A stretch of DNA of 64,000 nt from assembly GCA_963674575.2 (NCBI GenBank), contig CAXXQT010000009.1:558001-622000 (forward strand). Direction: 5' to 3'. Made by a program: the position numbers and the translations under genes. Position 1 is the stretch's first letter. Each line of letters begins with the position of its first letter. This DNA is from JAAYAY01 sp963674575. GTDB lineage: Bacteria > Planctomycetota > Planctomycetia > Pirellulales > Thermoguttaceae. The notes under the pieces are model-generated. The model did not search any database. It had not been told where the DNA came from and saw only the letters and a program-made list of their open reading frames with translations. This document shows positions 25,291-34,348 of this stretch, piece after piece.

Positions 25291-26382
25291 TTACGACGAT
25301 TGTTGATAGAAGGATTGGATACGCTTCACTTCCGGAGGCCCGCCGCACACGTACGGCTGTCGATGCTTGAGCATGTGCCAGAGGATCGTGACCAGCCGCC
25401 GCATAACAGCGACGCGTGCGATTTTCGAGCCTCGACGTTTCTTGATCTTCTTGTACCAGTTCTTCATGTACGAGTCTTTACGCAGCGTGTGCAGGACCAT
25501 TTGTCCCAGAAGGAACCTGGCCATGTTGCTGCCTCGTTTTGTGATCGAACCCATGCGGTCAGTCTCGCCGGAATTGCGACAACCGGGCGTCAAGCCCCAG
25601 TAGTTGGCCAAGCTGCCCGGCGTTGGGAAACGATCGATCGGGCCGATTCGCGACGCCAGGGCCAAGCTGGTGTAAGTTCCCGCACCAGGCATGGTCGCCA
25701 CCAGGCACGCGGTCTCATGCTTCTCCTGTCTCGCCTCAATCGTTACGTTGACTTCTTCCAATTGAGCCTCCCAAAGTCGCCACTGGTCGAGCAATTGGTC
25801 CATCTCCAGCCGGTCGATCGTCGGCAACGACATCTCTGCCAGCCACTTCTTGGCCGCCTTGGTGTCGATTCCCTTGGTAGGGCACTCCTGCTCGATGTTG
25901 TGCTTGCGAAGGATATGGCGGATCTTATTGACCGTCTTCGTCTGCTGGGCTCCCAAACGCCTTCGCAGTTCGGTCACTTGTCGGTTTTCGGCATCCTCTT
26001 CCGTGGGCGGCAGAATCCGTCGAATTCCTTGCGGCTTCTTGCCGCCAAGCAAGCGATGTCGATTGACCCACAACAGCTCTCCCAATGCGTTGGCGTCGCG
26101 ATGGTCAGTTTTTTGGGGAGATCGTTCTGTCGGTTGAATCAACACCGTCTCTTGGCAGCCGTACTCGACGAGCATCTCCATAAGCCACCGGTTAAACCCA
26201 CAAACCTCCAGAATCGTCACAAACCCACCTTGTGCCTCCGATTCCGTCCGCAGCCAGGCGAAAAACTCCCGCACCCGATCCCAGCGAGTGCTCACCTGCC
26301 GGCGGACGAGAATCTCGCCCGAATCGTCCCGAAGATTCACGGTCAACTGCTTGCGATGCTGGTCGATTGCCAAGTACAACAT
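25291..26382 (-). CDS. IS110-family DEDD transposase
   Basis: The 363-residue product has the RuvC-like N-terminal domain of IS110 enzymes, with acidic residues in LAIDQHRKQLTV, ILEVCGFNRWLMEML and KTDHRDANALGELL. The C-terminal Tnp20-like domain shows ATMPGAGTYTSLALASRIGP, PGSLANYWGLTPGC and a serine-containing SGETDRMGSITKRGS motif that holds the catalytic Ser in this family. A coiled-coil helix lies near residues 190-240. All expected residues are present and there is no frameshift, so it may be active. These recombinases use an RNA guide to join the circular element to a target. Confidence 0.95.
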   Translation of the reverse strand: MLYLAIDQHRKQLTVNLRDDSGEILVRRQVSTRWDRVREFFAWLRTESEAQGGFVTILEVCGFNRWLMEMLVEYGCQETVLIQPTERSPQKTDHRDANALGELLWVNRHRLLGGKKPQGIRRILPPTEEDAENRQVTELRRRLGAQQTKTVNKIRHILRKHNIEQECPTKGIDTKAAKKWLAEMSLPTIDRLEMDQLLDQWRLWEAQLEEVNVTIEARQEKHETACLVATMPGAGTYTSLALASRIGPIDRFPTPGSLANYWGLTPGCRNSGETDRMGSITKRGSNMARFLLGQMVLHTLRKDSYMKNWYKKIKKRRGSKIARVAVMRRLVTILWHMLKHRQPYVCGGPPEVKRIQSFYQQSS

Positions 26383-26432
26383 GGTTGGTTCTCCTGTGTG
26401 CTATTGGTGAGAAGTTCACTACACCGTTCATA

Positions 26433-26455
26433 GCACCTGGAGAACCACTCTTTCA
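26433..26455 (-). repeat. IS right-end subterminal inverted repeat
   Basis: GCACCTGGAGAACCACTCTTTCA is the inverse partner of the left-end blocks at 24705-24739 (one extra base, and the left-end blocks are separated by 13 bases). It ends 8 bp from the deduced IS boundary and lies 51 bp upstream of the transposase start. Confidence 0.8.
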
Positions 26456-27280
26456 TAGAATCTGATGGCGGCGAACCTGCTTCGGGCGGGGAATGAACTG
26501 GTCGTCTGGAATCGCACGGCCGAGCGCTGCCTGCCGCTGGTGGAACTGGGAGCGACCCAGGCGGCGTCGCCGGCCGAGGTGGTAGCGGGCTGCGAGGTGA
26601 CCTTCGCCATGGTGGCCGATCCGGAGGCGTCCTTGGAACTCCTTTTCGGGGCCGGGGGCGTGCTGGAAGCCATCGGCGAGGGCAAATCCTACGTGGATTG
26701 CTCCACCGTCGATCCGCATACAGCCATTGAAGTCGGCCTGTCGATCACCGAGCAAGGCGGGCGTTTTCTGGAAGCTCCCGTTTCCGGAAGTCGCAAGCCG
26801 GCCGAGGACGGCACGCTCATCTTCCTCTGCGCCGGGGACCAGTCGCTGCAGGAAGAGGTGCAGCCGGCCCTGGACGTGATGGGCAAGGCCACCCATTTCC
26901 TGGGCACCGCGGGACAGGCCGCCCGGATGAAGCTCGTCGTCAACATGATCATGGGCAGCATGATGACGGCCTTCGCGGAAGGACTCGAACTGGCTCGCCA
27001 GGCCGGACTCGAAGCCGAGGAACTGCTGGACGTTCTCGATGAGGGGGCCATCGCCAACCCCATGTTCCGCCTGAAGGGCCCTCGCATGGCCGGCGGCGAT
27101 TTTTCTCCCGCCTTCCCCCTCAAGCACCAGCAAAAGGACATGCGGCTGGCCTTGCAGCTTGGCGAGGAGCTGACCCAGGCCCTGCCGACCGCGGCGGCGG
27201 CCAACGCGTCCTTTCTCCGAGCCCTGGCGGCCGGGTTAGGCGACGACGATTTTTCGGCCGTTTTGAGGGCGATTCGGGAG

Positions 27281-27315
27281 TAGGCTGGAGGCTGGAGACT
27301 TTAGGCTGGAGATGG
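27281..27315 (+). repeat. Stop-codon-linked 'taggctggag' repeat
   Basis: Begins at the TAG stop of the dehydrogenase: taggctggaggctggag, then actttaggctggagatgg. It is the same low-complexity family as at 9502-9676 and 31631-31665. Confidence 0.6.
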
Positions 27316-27467
27316 TCAAGAGGAACTGGAGCCTCGCCCCCTCCCTGGCCCTGCCCCTCGCTTCGCTGGGGAGGGAACTGACCGGATTTGCAGCCTCGTT
27401 GGGGGGCAGCTAGGATAGAGCGGATCGCCTGCGCCCAGGACACTCCGCGCCAACTAGACGAGGCAAC

Positions 27468-30400
27468 ATGATGCGTGCACCCATCGGCAAAATGGTCCTA
27501 CTGACCCTCTGTCTCTGGATCCTCCACGGCCCCTCCCCGGTCGCTGCTCAAGAAAAGGTCCGGCTGGCCGCTTCGCCGACTCTCTCGCCGGACGGCAAGA
27601 AACTGGCCTTCTCCTGGCGACGCGACATCTGGATCGTCGGTTCCGGGGGCGGCGCCGCCAGACCGCTCACGCTCCACGACGCCACCGAGACGAGGCCGGC
27701 CTTTTCGCCCGACGGCAAGTGGATCGCCTTCAACAGCGATCGTAACGGGGCTTCCCACGCTTACCTCGTACCGGCAAGCGGCGGAACTCCGAAGCAACTC
27801 ACCTTTCACAGCGAAGGCTGCCGCGTGGAGCAGTGGTATCCCGACGGCAAGTCGCTGCTGGTCAACGCCAACCGGGATCACTACTGGCGGCATGAAGAGC
27901 GCTTCTTCCAGATCAACACCGAAGAGCGATCGAGCGAACAACTCCTGTTCGACGGCTACGGCCGAAGCGGCTCTCTTTCCGCCGATGGCAAGCGGCTCCT
28001 CTTCACGCGGGAAGGAACGGCCTGGTGGCGTAAGGGCTATCACGGCGCCCAGGCCAGCCAGATCTGGCTCTACGACCTGGCCAGCAAGAAGTTTCGCAAG
28101 CTGGTCGACGAGCCCACCGGCGCACGCTATCCCCTCTGGGCGCCCGACGGCAAGGGCTTTTATTACGTCGGCGGGCAGAGCGGCGCCTTCAACCTCTGGT
28201 ATCGTCCTCTCGCGGGCGGCGAAGAGAAACAGCTCACCCAGTTCGAAGACGACTCGATCGTCATGCCGTGCATCTCCGCCGACGGGAAGACGATCGTCTT
28301 TCGCCATCTTTTCGACCTCTATCGATTCGACACCGAATCGGCAGAGCCGCCCAAGCGTTTGAATATCTCGATCCGCGCCGACATGGTGGCCGACAAGTTC
28401 CAGCGTCGCCGGCTCAACAAGGCCGAGGAAGTAGCCTTTAGCAAGGACGGGCTCGAGATCGCCATGATCTCTGGCGGCGATCTCTGGGTAATGGACACCG
28501 AACTGCGCGAACCGCGGCAGGTGACCAGCACACCGGAAGAAGAACGCAACCCGGTCTTCACGCCCGACGGAAAGGCGATCCTGTTTGCCAGCGACGCGGA
28601 AGGCCAGAGCGATCTCTGGAAAGCCGAGCGGACCGAGGGTACGCGCTACTGGTGGCAGAACGACGAGTTCAAGCTCACTCGCCTGACCAAGGACGTGGAG
28701 GTCGAAGAGGACCTGCAGATCAGCCCCACGGGTAAGGACGTGGCCTTCGTTCGCGGTCGGGGCGACCTGTGGCTGATTGGCGCCGACGGCAAGAACGAAC
28801 GCCGCCTGTTCGAGTCGTGGCGACCGGCCGATTTCGACTGGTCGCCCGACGGAAAGTGGCTTGTCTATTCCCAACTGGACGACGAGTTCAATCGTGACAT
28901 CTGGATCTGGCCGATCGACGGATCGCGCGAGCCCTTCAACGTCTCCCGTCATCCGGACAACGACTATGGGCCGGTCTGGTCGCCCGATGGCAAGACGATC
29001 GCCTTCACGGGAAGACGCGTGGGCACGGAAATCGACATCTATTACGTCTCCCTGACCAAGGCGGACAACGAAACCACGTCGCGCGATCGGAAGCTCCAGA
29101 GCGCGATCGAGAAGATCGAGAAAGTCCGGGGCAAGCAGCCCGCCGCCAAGCCAGCCGAAAAACCGGAAGACGAGAAGAAAGACGAAGCCGGCGACGACGC
29201 CAAGGAAGAGAAGAAGGAAGAACCCAAGCCGCCCACGACCAGCGGCGACAAGACATTGCCCCTGGTGCGGATCGATTTTGACGGGCTTTGCAACCGTATC
29301 CGCCGGGTTTCCATCAGCGACACTTCCGAAGGTTACTTGCTGTGGTCGCCTGACTCGAAGAAGCTCGCTTTCCGGGCGAAGATCAATGGTCGGGAGGGTA
29401 CCTACACGATTTCGCCGCCGTCGGACCTTTCGCCGAAGTTGCTCAGCTCGAAGATGGGCTATGATGCCCGCTGGCTCGCTCACGGCAACCAGATCGTGTG
29501 GAGGGTGGACGGCGTTCCCGCCCGACTGGGCGCCGATGGCAAGACGGCCACGTACAGTTTTTCGGCCTACCAGGAGTTCGACGTCGGGGCTCGCTACCGT
29601 GCCGCGTTCGACCTCTGCTGGCGAACCATGCGCGACAACTTCTACGACGGGGCCCTCAACCACCGCAACTGGGACGCGATCCGTCGCAAGTACTCCGAGG
29701 TGGCCGCCGAGGCGATCGACGGCAACGGGTTGGACGAAGTGGTCAACCTGATGCTGGGCGAACTGAACGGCTCCCATCTGGGCTTCACGCCCCGGTCGTC
29801 CGGCAGTTACTCTTCGAAGCAAGCCTGGACCGATGCCACGCCCCACTTCGGCCTGCGTTTTGCGGTCGACTTCGCCGGGCCGGGGATGAAGGTCCACGAC
29901 GTGATTCCCGGCAGCCCCGCCGACCATGTGAAGACCAGGATCCTGGCCGACGAGATTGTCATGGCAATCGACGAACAGCCCATTGATCCGGCCATGGACC
30001 TGACGCAGCTTCTCAACGGGCGACTCGATCGCGATGTGACGCTCACCGTGCGTAACGCCAAGGGAGAGGATCGCGACGTAACAATTCGCCCCATCAGCTA
30101 CGCTTCTGCTCGGTCGCTGCTCTACGAGGCCTGGATCAAGCAGAACCGAGTCGCCGTAGCCAAGGCTTCCGACGGCAAGTTGGGCTATCTCCATATCCGG
30201 GCGATGAACATGGATAGCTTCTACCGCTTCGAACGGGAACTCTACGACGCCGGAGCGGGCAAGGATGGGCTGGTGATCGACGTCCGCGAGAACGGCGGCG
30301 GCAACACGGCCGACTACCTGCTGACGGCCCTGACCCAGCCGGTCCACGGCATCACGGTGCCCCGCGGCGGCACGGCAGGCTATCCGCAGGATCGATGCGT

Positions 30401-30806
30401 TTACGCCACCTGGCGCAAGCCGATTGCCGTGCTCTGCAACCAGAACAGCTTCTCCAACGCCGAGATCTTCTCCCACGCCATCAAGAGCCTGGGCCGGGGT
30501 CGCCTCATCGGCACGCCCACGGCCGGCGCCGTGATCAGCACCGGGGCCACGTCGATCATGGACGTGGGCATGTTGCGGCTGCCCTACCGTGGTTGGTTCG
30601 TGGCCAAGACGGGCCAGGACATGGAACTCAACGGCGCCGTGCCCCACGCCATCGTTTGGCCCCAGCCATGCGAAATGCCCCAGGGCATCGATCACCAGCT
30701 GGAAAAGGCCGTGACGATTCTCAAGACGGAAGTGGAGAAGTGGAACAAACGTCCCCAACCGAAGCTGCAGACGGCAAGTGACCTGCGAAAGGGTGAGGGG
30801 CAGTAG
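27468..30806 (+). CDS. Tricorn protease homologue, secreted
   Basis: The 1112-residue product begins with a signal peptide (MVLLTLCLWILHGPSPVAA). Two PD40/TolB-like propeller regions follow (about residues 30-300 and 310-690), with repeated SPDGK motifs such as SPTLSPDGKKLAFSW and WSPDGKTIAFTGRR. A Lys/Glu-rich insert lies near residues 545-590. Then come the tricorn core domain (YRAAFDLCWRTMRDNFYDGA), a PDZ domain (VHDVIPGSPADHVKTRILAD, about 800-880) and an S41 domain. The nucleophile Ser is in NQNSFSNAEIFSHAIK (about residue 996) and the oxyanion region is LIGTPTAGAVIS. It degrades peptides, here probably in the periplasm. Confidence 0.93.
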   Translation: MMRAPIGKMVLLTLCLWILHGPSPVAAQEKVRLAASPTLSPDGKKLAFSWRRDIWIVGSGGGAARPLTLHDATETRPAFSPDGKWIAFNSDRNGASHAYLVPASGGTPKQLTFHSEGCRVEQWYPDGKSLLVNANRDHYWRHEERFFQINTEERSSEQLLFDGYGRSGSLSADGKRLLFTREGTAWWRKGYHGAQASQIWLYDLASKKFRKLVDEPTGARYPLWAPDGKGFYYVGGQSGAFNLWYRPLAGGEEKQLTQFEDDSIVMPCISADGKTIVFRHLFDLYRFDTESAEPPKRLNISIRADMVADKFQRRRLNKAEEVAFSKDGLEIAMISGGDLWVMDTELREPRQVTSTPEEERNPVFTPDGKAILFASDAEGQSDLWKAERTEGTRYWWQNDEFKLTRLTKDVEVEEDLQISPTGKDVAFVRGRGDLWLIGADGKNERRLFESWRPADFDWSPDGKWLVYSQLDDEFNRDIWIWPIDGSREPFNVSRHPDNDYGPVWSPDGKTIAFTGRRVGTEIDIYYVSLTKADNETTSRDRKLQSAIEKIEKVRGKQPAAKPAEKPEDEKKDEAGDDAKEEKKEEPKPPTTSGDKTLPLVRIDFDGLCNRIRRVSISDTSEGYLLWSPDSKKLAFRAKINGREGTYTISPPSDLSPKLLSSKMGYDARWLAHGNQIVWRVDGVPARLGADGKTATYSFSAYQEFDVGARYRAAFDLCWRTMRDNFYDGALNHRNWDAIRRKYSEVAAEAIDGNGLDEVVNLMLGELNGSHLGFTPRSSGSYSSKQAWTDATPHFGLRFAVDFAGPGMKVHDVIPGSPADHVKTRILADEIVMAIDEQPIDPAMDLTQLLNGRLDRDVTLTVRNAKGEDRDVTIRPISYASARSLLYEAWIKQNRVAVAKASDGKLGYLHIRAMNMDSFYRFERELYDAGAGKDGLVIDVRENGGGNTADYLLTALTQPVHGITVPRGGTAGYPQDRCVYATWRKPIAVLCNQNSFSNAEIFSHAIKSLGRGRLIGTPTAGAVISTGATSIMDVGMLRLPYRGWFVAKTGQDMELNGAVPHAIVWPQPCEMPQGIDHQLEKAVTILKTEVEKWNKRPQPKLQTASDLRKGEGQ

Positions 30807-30840
30807 AACCTTCTGTTTGCGAGGGAATGTTGGGCAACGA

Positions 30841-30867
30841 AAGCCCGCGCAGCGCGGCGACACAAAA
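30841..30867 (+). repeat. Copy of the agcccgcgcagcgcggcg repeat
   Basis: A copy of the palindromic motif found at 20520-20760 (agcccgcgcagcgcggcgacacaaaa), 35 bp after the tricorn stop. It may act as a transcription terminator because CCGCGC and GCGCGG can pair. Confidence 0.55.
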
Positions 30868-30961
30868 CGGCGCAATAGGAATAGTTGCGCCGGATCAAAC
30901 GTTTTTCGGGGCGACCGATAAATAACTTCACCTGAACCCTAACAACTGACAACTGCCCCCG

Positions 30962-31615
30962 ATGCCTTACCAAGCTGTTCTCTTCGACCTCGACGGTACC
31001 CTCCTCAACACCCTCATCGACCTGGCGGAAAGCGCCAACTCGGCCCTCGCCGAACTTGGCTACCCGGTCCATCCGATCGACGCCTACCGCTTCTTCGTAG
31101 GTGGCGGCGTTCGCGTGCTTTTCGAGCGGGCCTTGCCGGAACAGAATCGAGACGCCGACACGGTCCAGGCCTGCGTCGAGCGTTTCACCAAGATCTACGA
31201 CGAACGCTGGGACGTGAAGACCCATCTCTACGACGGCGTCGCCGAGATGCTCGACGGACTTGCGGCGCGCCAGATCAAGATGGCCGTGCTGTCGAACAAG
31301 CCCCACAGCTTCACGCAAATCTGTGCCGCCAAGTACCTGGCCCCCTGGCCCATTTCTCCCGTCCTGGGCCAGCGCGACGGCTTTGCCCACAAGCCCGATC
31401 CCACCGGCGCCCTGGAGATCGCCAAAGAACTGGGGATTGCAACAGAAGACTTCCTCTACCTGGGCGACACGGCCACCGATATGCAAACCGCTCTCGCCGC
31501 GGGCATGTTCGCCGTGGGCGCTCTCTGGGGATTCCGGCCCGAGGAGGAACTGCGTGAGGCGGGTGCCCAGGCCCTCATCGCCGCCCCCACCGATCTGCTG
31601 GGTTGCCTCGAATAG
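30962..31615 (+). CDS. HAD-family phosphatase (phosphoglycolate phosphatase-like)
   Basis: The 217-residue product has all four HAD motifs: VLFDLDGTLLNT (nucleophile Asp), MAVLSNKPHSF (motif II), the Lys in GFAHKPDPTGALEIAKELG and YLGDTATDMQTALAAGMF (motif IV). The helical cap domain between motifs I and II (LAESANSALAELGYP, FFVGGGVRVLF) is that of Gph/PGMB-type enzymes. Phosphoglycolate is the likely but unproven substrate. It stands between the tricorn gene and a convergent sulfatase. Confidence 0.88.
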   Translation: MPYQAVLFDLDGTLLNTLIDLAESANSALAELGYPVHPIDAYRFFVGGGVRVLFERALPEQNRDADTVQACVERFTKIYDERWDVKTHLYDGVAEMLDGLAARQIKMAVLSNKPHSFTQICAAKYLAPWPISPVLGQRDGFAHKPDPTGALEIAKELGIATEDFLYLGDTATDMQTALAAGMFAVGALWGFRPEEELREAGAQALIAAPTDLLGCLE

Positions 31616-31630
31616 CCTCCCGCTCCTGCG

Positions 31631-31665
31631 TCCTACAGCCTCCAGTCTACAGCCTCTAGCCTCCG
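31631..31665 (-). repeat. Stop-codon-linked 'taggctggag' repeat
   Basis: On the plus strand it reads tcctacagcctccagtctac then agcctctagcctcc; on the minus strand the TAG it contains is the sulfatase stop codon. It is the same family as at 9502-9676 and 27281-27315. Confidence 0.6.
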
Positions 31666-33083
31666 ACCTTGACCTTCGGTGGGATGGCCTCGGGCGGCGC
31701 GTCGGTGAGGAGCTTGCGGTAGAGCTTCATCAGCCTCTCGATCACATCGGGATGCTGGTCCGCTACATTGGCCTGCTCCGACGGATCCTCTTGGAGGTCG
31801 AAGAGGATCATGTCGGCTCCGGGACAACCGTCTTCTGTTCCCGGATCGGGAATGTCCAGGGGCGTGGCTTGCTCCTTGGGCGCGATGATCGTCGTGCCGT
31901 CCGGGCCGCGTGGATCGACCCAGTCGGCCGAATTGATCCGATTGCGAGGCCAGGGCGACGGGGCCTTCACGTGCAGTTTCCAGCGACCGCTCACAACGGT
32001 CGTTACCTTCGGCCCGCTTTGGGCGATGAGGATCTCGTGGGGGCTGGGCGCCTTGCGTGTGAGCATCGGCATGATGTCGCGACCGTCGATCGTTCGGTCC
32101 TGGGGCAAGGGCACGCCCGCCAGGGTCAGGGCGGTCGGGAAGACGTCGACCGAGCCCGCCGTCTCGCTGATCGTCTGGCCGGGAGGAATGACGCCGGGCC
32201 ATCGGGCGATCATGGGCACCCGAATTCCGCCCTCCCATTGCTGGCCCTTCATGCCGCGCAACCCGCCTGAGTACCCGCCGAACCAGGGTCCGTTGTCCGA
32301 CGTGAAGATGACGAGCGTCCGCTTCTCGAGATTCAATTCCTTGAGCGTGTCAAGAATCGTGCCCACGGACCAGTCGAGTTCGGAAATCACATCGCCGTAG
32401 AGACCGGCTCCTGACTTCTTATAAAAGGCCTCCGAGGCGGCCAGCGGCTTGTGGGGCATGGCGTGGGGAAGGTAGAGGAAGAAGGGGCGATCCCGGTTGG
32501 CTGTCATGAACCGAATGGCCCGCTCCGTGTAACGCTTCGTGAGCGTGGCCTGCACGACTGGATACTCCACCCGAGTCTCGCCGTCGATCAGCTCGACCGG
32601 ACGCATGTCGTTCGAATAGAGAATACCCAGGTATTCGTCGAACCCTTGCTCCCGGGGGAAGAAGCCGGGCACGTGGCCCAGATGCCACTTGCCGATGCAG
32701 CAGGTCGCGTAACCGGCTGCACGCAAGGCTTCGGCGATCGTAATCTCCGACTGGGCCAGGCCCACGTCGTTGATCCCCGCGTCCGGGCACGGGTTGCGCA
32801 CCACGCCGTGGCGGAAGGGATAGCGACCCGTGAGAATGCTGCCTCGTGACGGAGCGCAAAACGGCATGGGCACGTAGAAGCTGGTCAGCCTCGCCCCTTC
32901 CTCGGCCATGCGATCGAGACGCGGTGTCTTGAATTCCGGGTGGCCAAAGCACGCCAGGTCCCCGTAGCCAAGATCGTCGGCAAAAAGAACCACGATGTTG
33001 GGATGTTCCACGTCGCTGGCCGGAGCGGGCCCGGCAGCAGCCAGCACGACAAGGGCCCAAGAGATCCAGGCAACTAACCTCAT
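31656..33083 (-). CDS. Secreted type I sulfatase
   Basis: The start is set at ATG 33083 because GGGAGGGAAG lies just upstream and a signal peptide follows (MRLVAWISWALVVLAAAGPA, cleavage near APAS); an upstream in-frame start at 33164 is not supported. The 475-residue product has metal-binding IVVLFADDLGYGDLACFG, the formylglycine motif CAPSRGSILTGR (C-x-P-S-R, with Cys as modified residue), CCIGKWHLGH and TSDNGPWFGG. It hydrolyses sulfate esters, probably on polysaccharides. Large sulfatase sets are typical of planctomycetes. A separate formylglycine-generating enzyme would be needed and is not in the window. Confidence 0.93.
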   Translation of the reverse strand: MRLVAWISWALVVLAAAGPAPASDVEHPNIVVLFADDLGYGDLACFGHPEFKTPRLDRMAEEGARLTSFYVPMPFCAPSRGSILTGRYPFRHGVVRNPCPDAGINDVGLAQSEITIAEALRAAGYATCCIGKWHLGHVPGFFPREQGFDEYLGILYSNDMRPVELIDGETRVEYPVVQATLTKRYTERAIRFMTANRDRPFFLYLPHAMPHKPLAASEAFYKKSGAGLYGDVISELDWSVGTILDTLKELNLEKRTLVIFTSDNGPWFGGYSGGLRGMKGQQWEGGIRVPMIARWPGVIPPGQTISETAGSVDVFPTALTLAGVPLPQDRTIDGRDIMPMLTRKAPSPHEILIAQSGPKVTTVVSGRWKLHVKAPSPWPRNRINSADWVDPRGPDGTTIIAPKEQATPLDIPDPGTEDGCPGADMILFDLQEDPSEQANVADQHPDVIERLMKLYRKLLTDAPPEAIPPKVKVGG

Positions 33084-33391
33084 AAAGACTTCCCTCCCGT
33101 CGCGATTGCGTTTTGCAGACCAAAAGCGGGTGTATGGTACCGCGCGCCCGGGCGTCCAAACCACTGCCGCGCATGAATCTCCGTGCCGGAAAGCCCCGGA
33201 AATTCATGTGTCCAGCATTCCATTTCAATCGGACCAGGAGTTGCAACCTCCCTTTCGGTAATGAGTTACGTCGACGAAGGTCGTCTCGCGCCAGCCGGCA
33301 ACTCAACTCGCTTGCCCAAATGTGGCTGCTGCCTACCATTCAATTGAACGTTTTGAACGAATTTGAATTCGCCCGGCAGCCAGGCAACGCT
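33084..33391. other. Intergenic between divergent sulfatase and epimerase
   Basis: This 308-bp gap must hold both promoters. It becomes AT-richer near 33330-33375 (aattgaacgttttgaacgaatttgaattc), where the epimerase promoter may lie. No repeat or hairpin stands out. Confidence 0.35.
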
Positions 33392-34321
33392 ATGACTCAG
33401 CATAAAGATGGCAACCAACCGCTCGAAATTGCCGTTTCCGGCTCTTCGGGGCTCGTCGGCTCGGCCCTCGTTGAACGGCTGGAAGCGGACGGGCATCTCG
33501 TCCGCCGGATGGTGCGAGGTTCCTCCCACGCCTCAGAGCGCGACATCGCCTGGCAGCCCGCCGAAGGTCGTCTGGCGGTCGACGCCCTTAACGGGGTCGA
33601 TGTCGTCATCCATCTTGGCGGTGAGAGCATCGCCTCAGGACGCTGGACCGAGTCGAAACGACGGCGAATTCGAGAGAGCCGAGTCGATTCGACGCGTCTT
33701 TTGGCCGAGACAATCGCTCGAATGCAGACCCCGCCTCGCACCCTGCTGTGCGCGTCCGCCGTCGGCTACTACGGAAATCGCGGAGACGAGATCCTGACCG
33801 AAGAGGCCGCTCCAGGTCACGGATTCCTTGCCGAGACGTGCCGCGACTGGGAGGCCGCTGCCGAGGCGGCTCGCTCGGCCGGCATTCGTGTGGTTCATCT
33901 TCGCTTCGGAGTCGTGCTCAGCCCCCAGGGCGGCGCGCTCAGGCAGATGTTGCCGCTCTTTCAGCTGGGCCTCGGAGGACGGTTGGGCTCCGGCAAACAA
34001 TACATGAGTTGGATCACCCTCGCCGATTGCGTTGGCGCGATCTGCCACGTGCTCGATCACGACGACCTTGCCGGGGCGGTGAACGTAACGGCCCCCGAAC
34101 CGGTGACAAACCGCCAGTACACCTCGCTTCTGGCCAAGGCCCTGCGCCGACCAGCTTTCTTGCCTGCCCCGTCGGCGGCGTTGCGTCTGGTTCTGGGGCC
34201 GATGGCCGATGAACTGCTGCTGGCCAGCACGCGAGTGACGCCCGAGCAGTTGTTGCAATCCGGATACACATTTCAGCATTCCCGTCTCGAGTCGGCTTTT
34301 GGAAGCCTGCTTGATGTTTGA
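33392..34321 (+). CDS. TIGR01777/YfcH-type NAD-dependent epimerase
   Basis: The start is set at ATG 33392, directly before the nucleotide-binding motif IAVSGSSGLVGSALVERL (GxxGxxG). Frame open further upstream is not family-like. Hallmarks of the TIGR01777 (YfcH, SDR39U1) family are CASAVGYYGNRGDEILTEEA, FLAETCRDWEAAAEAAR, RFGVVLSPQGGALRQMLPLF, YMSWITLADCVGAI and NVTAPEPVTNRQYTSLLAKA, with the C-terminal DUF1731 segment. The 309-residue length is typical. The biochemical role of the family is unclear. It is followed after 27 bp by the SOUL gene. Confidence 0.93.
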   Translation: MTQHKDGNQPLEIAVSGSSGLVGSALVERLEADGHLVRRMVRGSSHASERDIAWQPAEGRLAVDALNGVDVVIHLGGESIASGRWTESKRRRIRESRVDSTRLLAETIARMQTPPRTLLCASAVGYYGNRGDEILTEEAAPGHGFLAETCRDWEAAAEAARSAGIRVVHLRFGVVLSPQGGALRQMLPLFQLGLGGRLGSGKQYMSWITLADCVGAICHVLDHDDLAGAVNVTAPEPVTNRQYTSLLAKALRRPAFLPAPSAALRLVLGPMADELLLASTRVTPEQLLQSGYTFQHSRLESAFGSLLDV

Positions 34322-34348
34322 GTAACTCTGACCAAGAAGGAAGACAAG

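Larger units (their letters stand above)
24701..26463 (-). mobile_element. IS110-family (IS1111-like) insertion sequence
   Basis: The boundaries are deduced from the interrupted dehydrogenase: the host sequence ends ...GGGCAGCCC at 24700 and resumes GATGGCGGCG at 26464 (plus or minus one or two bases). The element is about 1763 bp and carries one DEDD transposase on the minus strand. There is no target-site duplication beyond possible 1-2 bp ambiguity. The ends have subterminal, unequally placed inverted repeats, 4 bp from the left end and 8 bp from the right, which is the pattern of the IS1111 subgroup. There are 81 bp before the transposase gene and 590 bp after it; the latter is long for the family. 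Confidence 0.88.
24657..27283 (+). pseudogene. 3-hydroxyisobutyrate dehydrogenase-like gene split by the IS
   Basis: The 5' fragment (24657-24700) encodes MAKYGFLGLGIMGSP, the start and GxGxxG motif of a 3-hydroxyisobutyrate dehydrogenase / GLYR1-type NAD(P)-binding enzyme. The reading then stops at the IS. It resumes at 26464 with MAANLLRAGNELVVWNRTAE, which follows directly in this family. Downstream motifs include the substrate site FLEAPVSGSRKPAEDGTL and the catalytic Lys region GQAARMKLVVNMIMGSMM. The 3' fragment (ATG 26465 to 27283, 272 residues) could be translated alone but would lack the first Rossmann strand and its glycines. The intact gene would encode about 288 residues. Confidence 0.9.

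Noticed and set aside
25063..26433. 456-codon plus-strand frame over the IS
   Set aside because: It is antisense to the DEDD transposase, and its start lies within the noncoding hairpin region.
27498..30875. 1125-codon minus-strand frame over the tricorn gene
   Set aside because: Very long but pure antisense shadow; the plus-strand protein has a signal peptide, PDZ and S41 motifs.
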